Below the pieces are notes generated by a model. It was not told the DNA's origin, ran no database searches, and worked only from the letters and a program-made list of their open reading frames with translations. Shown here one piece after another: positions 55,013-64,000 of a stretch of 64,000 nt of DNA (positions are counted from its first letter, which is position 1; each line of letters opens with the position of its first letter). Source of the DNA: Acacia acuminata (taxonomy: Eukaryota > Streptophyta > Magnoliopsida > Fabales > Fabaceae). The stretch is taken from the NCBI GenBank assembly GCA_019022655.1, contig JAFJYI010000278.1:868001-932000 (forward strand), read 5' to 3'. Both the position numbers and the translations under genes were made by a program.

Positions 55013-58000
55013 ATGGACGGTGAAAACGATTCTATTCGTGTTAAAGCAACGCGCAGTTCTGGTGTGACGGGTGTGAGTGAGAACGAACCCTCTTCATCTC
55101 ACAATGAGGCTCGTAATCGCCCGCATGCCATGGTAGAAGAGGCACACGAATGATGGATGTGACCCTAAGTCGACGGGTCAAAGCTCGAGATTCAGTTTGA
55201 TGCAAGGTTGGAACTGTCGGTCTTAATGAAAGCAAATATAATAGTTTTGTCGGTATCTAGCACCCGGGAAGGTTAGCATCTTGACGGATGAGTGGAAAAG
55301 TGTGGACTCTAAGAATGTAAAGGATCCTATTTGGGAGACTATCCGGGTTACATACACGTCCCCGATTGTCGAAGTTGAAAGACAAGACATTGTCTTATTG
55401 TGCTGATCGGTGGAGGAAGTTTAAGACCTTTCTCGCTAACACGTATATTTTCTCCGAGGTTTCGCCTGCCAAACATTCTTGGGAAGTTTACACATTTATT
55501 GATGAACGAATTTGGCGACAATTTGTTCTTCTCACGGACCACTCCTAAAGCTCGGTGAGTTTATATTTAGTTTTGTTTTCCCTTTTGTTTGCTTATTAAA
55601 CGTGCGGATATGTGAATGTTATTGTGTTCATGTAATCCTGTTAGTTATAGAATGGTTCGGTGTGTGAATAGAAGTATACATTTCCTGCCTTTGTCTATGC
55701 AAGTTTGATATGTCAACCCTGAAAAGGTAAATTACTGATGAGAAGGTATTAATTGTGTAATGGTTTGTCTTGCAAAGGAGGAAATGAATAGTCTTAAAAG
55801 GGGGAAACTTTATATACCCAATTGTTACTATCTAATGGGGATTGCTGATCCCACTGGATGCCTTAAAAAGGATCAAGTTTGTATTATTCTGTAAGCATAA
55901 TTCTCTTTTGTTTCTTAACCTATCTATCTAGCTAGCACTACAAAACATAGCTCCAATTTCTTCTACAATTCTACATCTTCCTTAAATAAAATGTTGAAAC
56001 TTGATGAAGTGAAGAATTTGACTCTTTGTTTGATTGACGTTCATAAGAAGCGAAGTTCTCTAATTTCAAGTTAGTGACATGCATGGCATTTTGGAATTCA
56101 TAATTAATAGATGTTTTCAATCGATTCACAAAAAAGAAGGGAACAAGCACAGGAGATAGGTAGAAAGAATGATTGCCCTCATAGGGATTTCGCGGCGGAT
56201 ATCAAAAGGCCGAAAAAGATTTGATGGCGGCCAAGCGGAAGAGATTGGATGATGAAGCGTAATCCAATCCTTCGTGATACATGCTCCTCCATCTCCAATA
56301 CGTCGCGAGGAGTTGTGGTTGCATATTCGGCAAAAGCCAAGCGCGCCTACACGAGTGAACAAACTCGTCTAGTTTCGAAAGAATTGTAAGTATCGTTATT
56401 GTTATTTTTTAGTTACTAAACATGTTTCATTACTAAGCTTCTCGTTATACGTATCTTACAGGAAGATCTTAAAAAGAAAGAAGCAGAGGGATCTTTTGTG
56501 TCGGACGGGAGGAATGATGTTTTGACCGTTGTGACCGGAAAGCCGGATCACCCGGGGCGTGTAAGGGGGATTGGAGGACGGGTAGGCATAAAGCAAGTCT
56601 TTGGTACATCCAAACGCCATAGACAAAGTATGGTTACCGGGAGGAGATGGACCGGACACTAGCTGCTAAAGAAGCTTCAATGATCGCAATGTTTCAATCC
56701 CGGATGAGGGAGGAACCGAGTCGAGATGAGGCTGTTTTTGAGCAATCGTCCGAGACCGGTGTTCCCTTCACACACTCACCGCAAGCGTGCGCAAGAGAGC
56801 ACTAGAGGGAGTTGCATTCTTTGGACAATCGAGCAACCTTGTGACCTTTATGTGGAGGATCCCGATCATCATGATGGACGATTATTGGTTGCAAAAGGGA
56901 CTGTTCACAACTTGGGATCAACCGTACACCACCAACAAATGCCCGATGATGAAGTCGAGTGTTAGTTGAAAAGGTGATCATTGATGCACCACTCCCTCTC
57001 CAAACTGATGAGCTGAAGCTTGTGAGTGATGTCAAGGGAACCTTCATCCCTTGGCCAGTGAAGCTTGTACATGTCTCTACTGCTTTTGAAGCTTCAACCC
57101 CTCTTCCTCAAGTTCCATCCCCTCGTCAAGCTCCATCCCCTCCTCAAGCTCTATCCCCATCGCTAAGTTGGGCTGCTGCCCGGGGAAAAAATATCCGATC
57201 GATGAAGAGTGGATATTTTAAGGATAAATCGTGGCCTGCCAATGAAGTAGTAGGCGTCCCTCATCCTCGGCCCGTTCAAGTTGACACCGTTGATGTTGAG
57301 TCCCGCCGCTTCCTTGACGGGAGCTTATCGATGCGCTTGTTCAAATTTTTATGAAGTAAGTATCTTCGCCTATGAGTACATAATTTAAATGCATTGTTTA
57401 GACATACATACATATATACTAATTCCCGATCGATGTCATTATTGTAGGTTCTTGCATCATGAATTGGTTCAAAATGGCGGGATCAAAGATTTTGGATTCT
57501 TGTGCCTGTCTATTCAAGTCAAACATCCATGGAGGAGAGACAGAGTACATATCAAAGAGGTTGTGTGAAGTGAGAAGAAATTTGTACTTTTATCCATTCT
57601 TCCGGGTACATATCAAAAATCTTGTCCGCAATTCACTTAATTCTCGCTTGCATATATCACTGAGTATAGTTTACTGCTGTGAATTTTCAGCCGCCACTGG
57701 CAATTGGTCCTCATGTGCATGGAGGAGCATAAAGTTATCTTCTTATGCTCTACTCACGGTGAGCCATTGTCTACGTTGGTGCAGACCATCAACGAGTAAG
57801 CATGTCATTTTGATTCTCTTGTTCGAAATCTCTCGTGAATTTTCGGTGAATCATTGATAAATTTGTGATTTTGATGATAGTGCCATGAGGACCTTCAAAA
57901 GAGTAGAAAAGAAAAGGCGTGGTACTCAGGACAAAGACCCCATATGGTACAGACCAGAGGTTGGTACAATATTTGTAGCACACTGACTTGTGAACTTGGT

Positions 58001-58383
58001 CATTAAGCTATATATATGCTCTTATATATATTTCTTGTTCTTTTTAGACCCGTCGGCAACCACCGGCGTCCAACTTATGTGGCCGATTACATCATGAAAC
58101 ACATGTATGATATTACCACACGAGGGGATACTAAATTAACGCAAAGGTAAATGTATTTGATGTTACATATTATGCAAGTTAATTCAGTTTCTAGCTTATC
58201 GTTACAAATGAAATATGCACGCAAGTTAATTCGATTTCTTGTCTTTGATGTTACAGATGTTTCAATGCAAAACTCCCTTTTCTCATGATGAACTGGAGCA
58301 CATACGCAATGTGTTTTGTGAATATCTCTATGGTCGATCTTAGAGTCACAAAAAGGACAATAATTAATGTCCTAAATTCATTT
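55013..58383 (+). CDS. TNPA/Ptta-type protein fused to ULP1 (C48) protease, spliced and broken
   Basis: ATG at 55013 (MDGENDSIRVKATRSS). Next come VKDPIWETIRVTY and CADRWRKFKTFLANTYIF (55330-55450), a Ptta-type domain, then MAAKRKRLDDEA, PPSPIRREELWLHIRQKPS (56225-56345) and the hallmark HPGRVRGIGGRVGIKQVFG (56549-56605). A DUF8039-like part follows (PCDLYVEDP, then GTFIPWPVKLVHV at 57031-57069), with a proline-rich linker. The ULP1 part has HWQLVLM after a TTTTCAG acceptor (His at 57695-57697), and near 58072-58140 a Cys-Gly followed one frame away by YIMKHMYDI. ULP1 proteases cut SUMO from proteins; in transposons their role is unknown. Several frame changes and stops prevent an intact model. 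It lies upstream of TNP2, the reverse of the usual TNP2-then-TNPA order. Confidence 0.7.
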
Positions 58384-58589
58384 GTAAGTATATTCTCAGT
58401 AGCAACAATAATTGATCTTCTGTAAATTTGTTTATTTTTTTGAACAATTCATTTGTAAATATACATAGACAATGTAAAATTCAATAAATAAATTTAGTTA
58501 ACTTTTCGAAAAATTTTCTTGTGTCCATTTTGGGTTTCGAATGTATTATTGGATGGTGGATATAGCTATTTAATTTAGTGTTTGAAATT

Positions 58590-58900
58590 TGAGACTTTTA
58601 GGACCGTTCATTAACAAGCATGTCCAGTCTTAAAGGTCCGCAAAAGTCTTCGGTGTAAAAAGTATGAGACTTTTAGGACCGTATATTGCTTTAGTGTCCA
58701 CTCCTAAAAGCTTAAAAGTCCGCATGAACTTTTAGGTCCGGACGTATTATAAAAGGTCGGTCTTAAAAGTCACTTAACTTTTAGGACCGTGTTATTATAA
58801 ATAATCGGTCTTAAAAGTCCTTTGCTTACAAGTCCGCTTAACTTTTAGGACCGTATGTTTTTATTTGTGCAATCTTAAAAGTCAATCACCTTTAAATACC
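58590..58900. repeat. Internal array of family 3 subterminal motifs
   Basis: Seven or more copies of CTTTTAGGACCG and CGGTCTTAAAAGT, alternating in orientation, directly after the ULP1 region. No CACTA terminus is adjacent. Confidence 0.85.
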
Positions 58901-59551
58901 TCTTTTCGAGACAAATTAAATGGATAGGGTTGAAGACAACCGAGGTTACGGCGTTTCGCTCAAGCTAGGTCCTTCATTATCGTCGTTTTTTCCTTTCCAT
59001 GTGTAGAGCAAGCATTATCGGTGTCCCTTTTATTTTGTCTTTTGTCTTTTTGTTGGAAAAAGAAGGAAGATAATGAAAAGGACACTTTGTTTCTAACATG
59101 GGGAGGTAAAACCAACGATAACGAAGGTCCAACCTTGAGAAGAATAGTCACTTTGTTTGTTCTTATCCGAATAAGGTAAGAAAATCCTTTTTTTTTTGTA
59201 TGTTCTTAATCGTATTCGTGAATTTCGTTGTTGGATTTACACGAGGACAATGTTTTGTTTGTTTCCTTTTTGTCGGAAAAAGAAAGACGATAATGAAAAG
59301 GACAAGAGGCAATCGGATATGGAAACCAAAGCGACAAAAATGGCGGTGTTTTTAGGATCATCGATTTACTAACTAAAGTCTTCGTTCTTTTATTTTAGGT
59401 TTTTTAGTCTACGCCATTATCCATCCTTCATAGTTGCCTTGTTTATTGCTTTCCGGGTTGAGATAATGGATAAAGTACTAAACTCGCACGAGAACAAAAT
59501 TTAAAAATATTTTATTTACTAATTTTTTTATTTGCCTTATAGAGGCGACGA
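58901..59551. other. Spacer with diverged inverted and direct repeats
   Basis: Segments 58965-59003 and 59097-59135 form an inverted pair (GGTCCTTC...). The word 'aagacgataatgaaaagg' recurs at about 59070 and 59285. No gene recognised. Confidence 0.45.
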
Positions 59552-59878
59552 TCACAAAAAAAAAAAAATGCAACAAATAAAAACTAATCCCTCTCGTAGT
59601 CGGAGAGGGAGGGGCGTCGGAGTCGTCGGAGTTGTCGGAGTCGTCGGAGTCGTCTTCGCGGGATCGTACTTCACGTCATTGGCGTGGAGTACCATGTTCA
59701 GCTTGTTGTTCATGGTATGAGCAAGCTGAACCAATTGGCCCAAATGTCGATCGATTTGATCGACGCGGGCCACTGATGATCGCACCAACGCTTCACGGTC
59801 GGATTTGGAGGAGGCGGTGGCGGAGGGGGCGAGGTTGAAGAGGAGGAGGAGGAAACGGAGGACTGGGGGAGCAGCCAT
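59552..59878 (-). CDS. Small hypothetical ORF in CACTA family 3
   Basis: A 108-residue frame starts MAAPPVLRFLLLLFNLAPSA at 59878. It has a hydrophobic N-terminus that looks like a signal peptide but could be chance, a helical middle part (VDQIDRHLGQLVQLAHTMNN) and a Pro-Thr repeat (TTPTTPTTPTTPT). A TATTTAAA word lies about 90 bp upstream on the minus strand (near 59970). It stands between two internal subterminal arrays and on the opposite strand from the transposase genes. I do not recognise the product. The CCTCCTCCTCCTCTTcAACCTC leader is locally duplicated. Being a real gene is uncertain. Confidence 0.35.
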   Translation of the reverse strand: MAAPPVLRFLLLLFNLAPSATASSKSDREALVRSSVARVDQIDRHLGQLVQLAHTMNNKLNMVLHANDVKYDPAKTTPTTPTTPTTPTPLPLRLREGLVFICCIFFFL

Positions 59879-60109
59879 TACGGTGGGGGCTGAGGTTTAA
59901 GAGGAGGAGGAGGAAACGAAGGACCTGGGGGAGAAGAATGTGAAGAAAGTACAATAACAACGGGTTTAAATAGAGAACCCATCCTGAACAATGTGAAACA
60001 CCGGAAACTTTAATGAGGAGACGCATTGTTCATCAGAATACGAGGAGACGCCTAGTTGGGAAGTTTATCTCGGAAGCCAAAGAGACTCGCATCATTCATT
60101 TGAACGGTG

Positions 60110-60275
60110 TGTAAGTACGGGTAAATGATAAAAGGTCGGTCTTAAAAGTAAGACTTTTAGGACCGGACTTATTATAAAAGATCGGTCTTAAAAAAAATAA
60201 ATAATAGAATTTTATACCGCATACCTATAAGTACCGGGTTAATGATAAAAGGTCGGTCTTAAAATAAAATGAATT
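60110..60275. repeat. Second internal array of family 3 motifs
   Basis: Four copies of AAAGGTCGGTCTTAAAA and CTTTTAGGACCGGAC words. Confidence 0.85.
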
Positions 60276-60434
60276 GCAAAAATATTAAATAATGGAATTT
60301 TATACCACGTACCTATAACTCCTTATTAATTCCTCACTACCTCGTAACTCAAAACTACGTACGTGGCTATCTCGAGAACAGCTCTCGCCTTTATTAATTA
60401 ACTCCTCATACCTCTCGCCTAACCTGCTCAAACC

Positions 60435-60674
60435 ATGGTTAGATACAAGAGAACCGCTCGTAGGGGTGCTCTTAGTCGTGATGCTCGTGCCTTCCGTCGA
60501 TCGTTATACGGTGCGCCTCCTCCATCGAGAGTCCGTCCTATTGTGACAGAAGAGTCTCGGGTCGTTGGACCCATTGTTATTTCTTCGGATGATGAAGAGG
60601 TTCCCGCTCCCCCTCTCCAACCTCTTGGCCCCACCCACCGCGACTACTATCGACCCCTCTCCTCTTTCCTCTAA
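60435..60674 (+). CDS. Small basic ORF with a SUMO-interacting-motif-like segment
   Basis: A 79-residue frame starts MVRYKRTARRGALSRDARAF in good context (ACCATGG). The first half is very basic. The middle holds VVGPIVISSDDEEVP, which has the hydrophobic core plus acidic run of a SUMO-interacting motif, followed by a proline-rich part. After its stop a related frame continues with NEALWLIRVRQKLADLG (about 60676-60726), so a small frameshift may have cut a longer protein that ended near 60783. It lies between two internal subterminal arrays, downstream of TNPA-ULP1 and upstream of TNP2. Function unknown. Confidence 0.45.
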   Translation: MVRYKRTARRGALSRDARAFRRSLYGAPPPSRVRPIVTEESRVVGPIVISSDDEEVPAPPLQPLGPTHRDYYRPLSSFL

Positions 60675-60944
60675 TGAAGCATTGTGGCTGATTCGAGTAA
60701 GACAGAAACTTGCTGATCTCGGCGGGAAATTAATGTTGTTCACGCCGAAATCGCCAAGGCTTTGGAGGATAATAAGCTTTAGGAGATGTTTAGTCGATTC
60801 TTGTTTTTGATAATTTTCTCGCTTGTTTTTCTTGTGTATTTTTTCTTGTGTACGTGCATATGCAAGTAATATATGTAATTAAAGAAACTCCATTTTCCTT
60901 TAATTTTTATTCATTCAGTTGTTGTGCTCGCCAAATCCCTTTTT

Positions 60945-61080
60945 TTGGAATTTTAGGACCAGAGTATTATAAAACGGCGGTCTTAAAAAATTTTATATAT
61001 AGAACCATCTACTTTTTAATGAACCGGTTTAATTGTCTAGGTCTAGAGTATTATAAAACTCCGGTCTTAATAAAATCCAA
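60945..61080. repeat. Third internal array of family 3 motifs
   Basis: Two inverted pairs of the form GGACCAGAGTATTATAAAAC followed by GGCGGTCTTAA, a weaker version of the subterminal array. Confidence 0.75.
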
Positions 61081-61730
61081 AATATAAAACATGTCTCGCT
61101 CTGTCGCGCGGAATATTAAATTTCCCTCTCGAACTTCTCTTGTCGCGCCTAAAGTGTTACTCGGTTACGCCGCCACTGTCGTCGGTTCGCGTTGCGTTGC
61201 TCTCTCGACAATCACTTTCTCGGTTCCTTACTAAACGTCTCTAGACCAAGTTGTAAGAGGTGTTTCGGTTATATAACTTTATGATTTTCCGCTCATCGTT
61301 CGGGTTTTTCTGGGTTGAGCGAAATCGATCAAATGTTCTTGTGGGTTTCGTGTTGTTAATGGATATTGTATTTTGAAGATTATAATTGCACTTTAGACCT
61401 ACCCAACTGACCAATAAATGTTTTTAGGTTACTCTTGCTATACGCAACATCAACGTTCGTGGCGGGAGAAGGAAGACTAAGCAAACGCATTTGAATTTAT
61501 ATGCTACGGTGAGTCCACAAGACCTTCACGCGATGCATTTAATTTCCTCGTCATGCATTTATTTTGGTTCTTGGATTCACTGCGATACATTTATGACCAA
61601 AAGTGATTCTTCGTTCGCATTTAATGAGCAAGTTTATCCGGAAAAAAAAAAAAAAAAAAAAAGACATAACTGACATTTGAGCATATATATGTATGTTAAA
61701 TCTTTCCGTCTATATATATAGGAATTCTAC
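61081..61730 (+). other. Probable promoter/leader region of TNP2, family 3
   Basis: Between the third array and the TNP2 start. It contains CT-rich stretches and an A run at 61647-61663, and ends TATAG just before ATG-containing TNP2 exon sequence. No independent gene recognised. Confidence 0.4.
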
Positions 61731-61732
61731 TA

Positions 61733-64000
61733 TGGATCACAGTTGGATAAATGCTAAACGGACGAGTGTTGAATATCAGAATGGGGTGAGGGACTTTATA
61801 AAATTTGCTAAACAAAATGCCCATGCCGAGGGTGGGAAGTTTTATTGCCCTTGTGTAAAATGTTTGAATGAGAGGCGACTAAGTCCGAAGTTATGCACAC
61901 ACATTTAATTTGTGAAGGAATTTGTAAGACTTATACAAGTATGGGTATGGCATGGTGAAAAAATACCAAGTGGGTCTCAACATAGGGAAGTGGCCTTTGA
62001 TGATAATGACACGGATATGGATGATCACATAGAGGACATTATCCGTGATGTAGGAGAAGAGGCTTTTCATCAATCACATGCATATGGTAATATGTGCGGT
62101 GATGCGAGACCCCTTTATACCGTGGGTGTAAAAAATACCAATTGTTGAATCTTTGTATTGAAATTGGTAAGCTTGAAGGCACGTCATGGATGGAGCGACA
62201 AGAGTTTTCGAAATGCTTGAGGCTTTTAAGGACATGCTTCCGGATGATAATTTGTTGCCGCATCGATACTATGATGCTAAGAAAATACTTTGTCCACTGG
62301 GGATGGAGTATAATAAGATCCATGCTTGCCCGAATGATTGCGTATTGTATAGAAAAGAGTTTGAAGAGGAGCAGAATTGTCCGAAATGTGAAACCCCAAG
62401 GTACAAGTCAAATAAGGGGCCTGCAAAAGTGTTGTGGTATCTTCAAATCATACCAAGGTTCAAGCGGTTGTTTGCGAATGAAAATGATGCAAAAAATTTG
62501 AGGTGGCATGCAGATGAGAGGATTTCTTATGGAAAGCTTCGACATCCGGCCGATTCTTCTCAATGGAAGAAAATCGATCAATTATTTCCGAACTTCGGCG
62601 AAGAACCTAGGAACCTTAGGCTTGCCCTTAGCACGGATGGCATGAATCCATATGGAAGCCTTAACAGCATACATAGTTCATGGCCTGTACTACTGATTAT
62701 TTACAACTTATCTCCAATGTTATGCATGAAACGAAAGTACATCATGCTTGTCTATGTTGATTTCGGGACCGAAACAACCGGAAATGACATTGATGTTTAC
62801 CTTCAGCCCTTGATCGAAGAATTGAAGGAGTTGTGGGCAGAAGGTGTTGATGTTTTTGACTCTTTCAAGAAGGAGGTGTTTAAAATGCGAGCCATGATAT
62901 TTTGTACTATAAACGACTTCCCAGTATATGGGAACTTGTCAGGGTATAGTGTAAAAGGCCATAAAGCATGTCCGGTTTGTGAAGAAGGCACACGCTACCA
63001 TCAACTTCAACATCGAAGAAAGACGGTTTATCATGGACATAGGAGATTTCTTAGACAGGGCCACCCATATCGTCGATTAAAGAAAGCCTTTTTTGGTGGC
63101 CAAGAGTATGAAGATGCTCTGGTGGCATTGACTGGGGAGCAAGTTTATGAAAATGTGAAAAATATCAATGTCGTCTTCGGTAATACCGCAAAGAGTAGAA
63201 AAGAAACAAATATATGGAAAAAGAGATCTGTATTCTTCGATCTTCCATATTGGCGCAATCTTGATGTGAGACACAAAGTATTGATGTCATGCATGTGGAG
63301 AAAACGTATGTGATAGTATTGTCGGCACGCTTCTCAACATACAAGGTAGTTCCAAGGATGGTGTGAAGGCAAGATTGGATCTGATAGCAATGGGAATACG
63401 CAAAGAGTTACATCCAAGGCCAGATGGAAAGAGAACTTATTGTCCCCCGGCTTCTCATACTTTGTCTAAGGATGAGAAACGAAGTTTTTGTGAGTGTTTA
63501 CATGGCACAAAAGTTCACACGGGGTATTCTTCAAATTTGAAGAGGCTTGTATCGATGAAGGACTTGAAATTAGTAGGCCAAAAGTCTCATGATTGTCATG
63601 TCTTGATGCAACATGCTACTCCCAATAGCTATTCGAGGCATCGCCGAATATGATCTTCGGGTCGTTTTGACTAGACTTTGTGTCTTCTTCAATGCGCTTT
63701 GTGGTAAAGTTTTCGAGATTGAAAAGTTGGATGAATTGGAGAATGAAGGATATCTTATCTTGTGCCACCTTGAGAAGCTTTTTGTTCCTAAATTTTTTGA
63801 CATCATGGTTCATCTTATTGTTCATCTAGTGAGGGAGATAAAGATGTGCGGCCCTATCCATTTACGGTGGATGTACCCAATTGAAAGATCTATGAAATTC
63901 CTAAAAGGGTACGTGAAGAACGCATACCGGCCAGAAGCATCGATTGTTCAGAAATATGTTTCTGAAGAAGCCATGGAATTTTGTCAAAATTATTTGGCCA
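61733..64000 (+). CDS. TNP2 transposase of CACTA family 3 (3' end outside window)
   Basis: The first exon has MDHSWINAKRTSVEYQNGVR and the knuckle CPCVKC (61733-61870), the transposase-associated domain. After a frame change the main open frame (62186-63313, 375 residues) has CPLGMEYNKIHACPNDCVLY, NCPKCETPRY and RLFANENDAKNLRWHAD. The core follows, with LALSTDGMNPYGSL and DIDVYLQPLIEEL containing the conserved acidic residues, then INDFPVYGNLSGYSVKGHKA, CPVC and HRRFL. A one-base change near 63290 moves the next part (DVMHVEKN-like) to another frame; 63363-63600 reads KARLDLIAMGIRKELHP and VGQKSHDCHVLMQ. Another change leads into the DUF4218-like part (63600 to the edge: MCGPIHLRWMYPIERSMKFL). 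TNP2 would cut the element ends. Three frame changes suggest a damaged gene. Confidence 0.85.

Larger units (their letters stand above)
54353..64000 (+). mobile_element. CACTA transposon, family 3, right end outside window
   Basis: It starts CACTAGTGCAAAAAAGGGC followed by an array of AAGACCG/CGGTCTTAAAA inverted motifs. It encodes TNPA-ULP1 (55013-58383), two small ORFs and TNP2 (61733 to the edge). The left target is TTA (54350-54352). The end is not in the window, and internal copies of the subterminal array raise the chance that more than one element is present. Confidence 0.8.

Overview
The window is nuclear DNA of a flowering plant, most likely a eudicot. The evidence is spliced BDA1/ACD6-like ankyrin-PGG genes, En/Spm (CACTA) transposons with TNP2 and TNPA/Ptta products, a Sirevirus-type Ty1/copia element with an envelope-like ORF, a tRNA-derived SINE, hAT and Mutator-like elements, and AT-rich spacers. 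I cannot name the genus. Almost everything is transposable element, often nested several layers deep. The only host-like genes are decayed pieces of ankyrin-repeat genes.

Layout. 1-225: end of a CACTA-type element cutting a copia pol. 226-6002: minus-strand Ty1/copia element with PBS and 5' LTR, its leader carrying a SINE with target-site duplications (TSDs). 6032-7014 and 17584-18903: decayed ankyrin-gene copies, split by a complete 10.6-kb CACTA element (7015-17580, TSD GTA). 18909-29669: complete Sirevirus-like copia element (LTRs about 1.85 kb, TSD TTGAT) inserted in the first exon of an ankyrin pseudogene. 29675-31570: rest of that exon, then a second copy of the ankyrin flank that preserves the empty site of the 10.6-kb CACTA. 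31571-38952: tandem repeats and two nested solo Sirevirus LTRs. 38953-44384: a CACTA-like non-autonomous element invaded by an inverted member of its own family and by a Ty3/gypsy solo LTR. 44777-47453: hAT element containing a solo Sirevirus LTR. 47650-49590: gypsy LTR debris, a GC-rich patch and a small MITE. 49591-51313: broken ankyrin-PGG gene on the plus strand. 51738-52318: Mutator-type MITE. 53624-54352: hAT end and the first 106 bp of another Sirevirus LTR. 54353 to the right edge: a CACTA element of a third family with a TNPA-ULP1 gene, two small ORFs, internal repeat arrays and a TNP2 transposase that runs off the window.

How parts work together. In each CACTA element TNP2 would cut the ends and TNPA-like protein would bind the subterminal palindrome arrays; in the third family the TNPA-like protein is joined to a ULP1 cysteine protease. 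In the Sirevirus, gag, pol and an envelope-like ORF lie in that order on the minus strand, and the envelope-like ORF has what looks like its own TATA box and leader behind an array of the palindromes that fill the LTRs. Most element genes carry stops, frameshifts or lost catalytic residues, so the copies seen here look dead. TSDs, paired arms and paralogous empty sites allow the order of insertion to be read directly.
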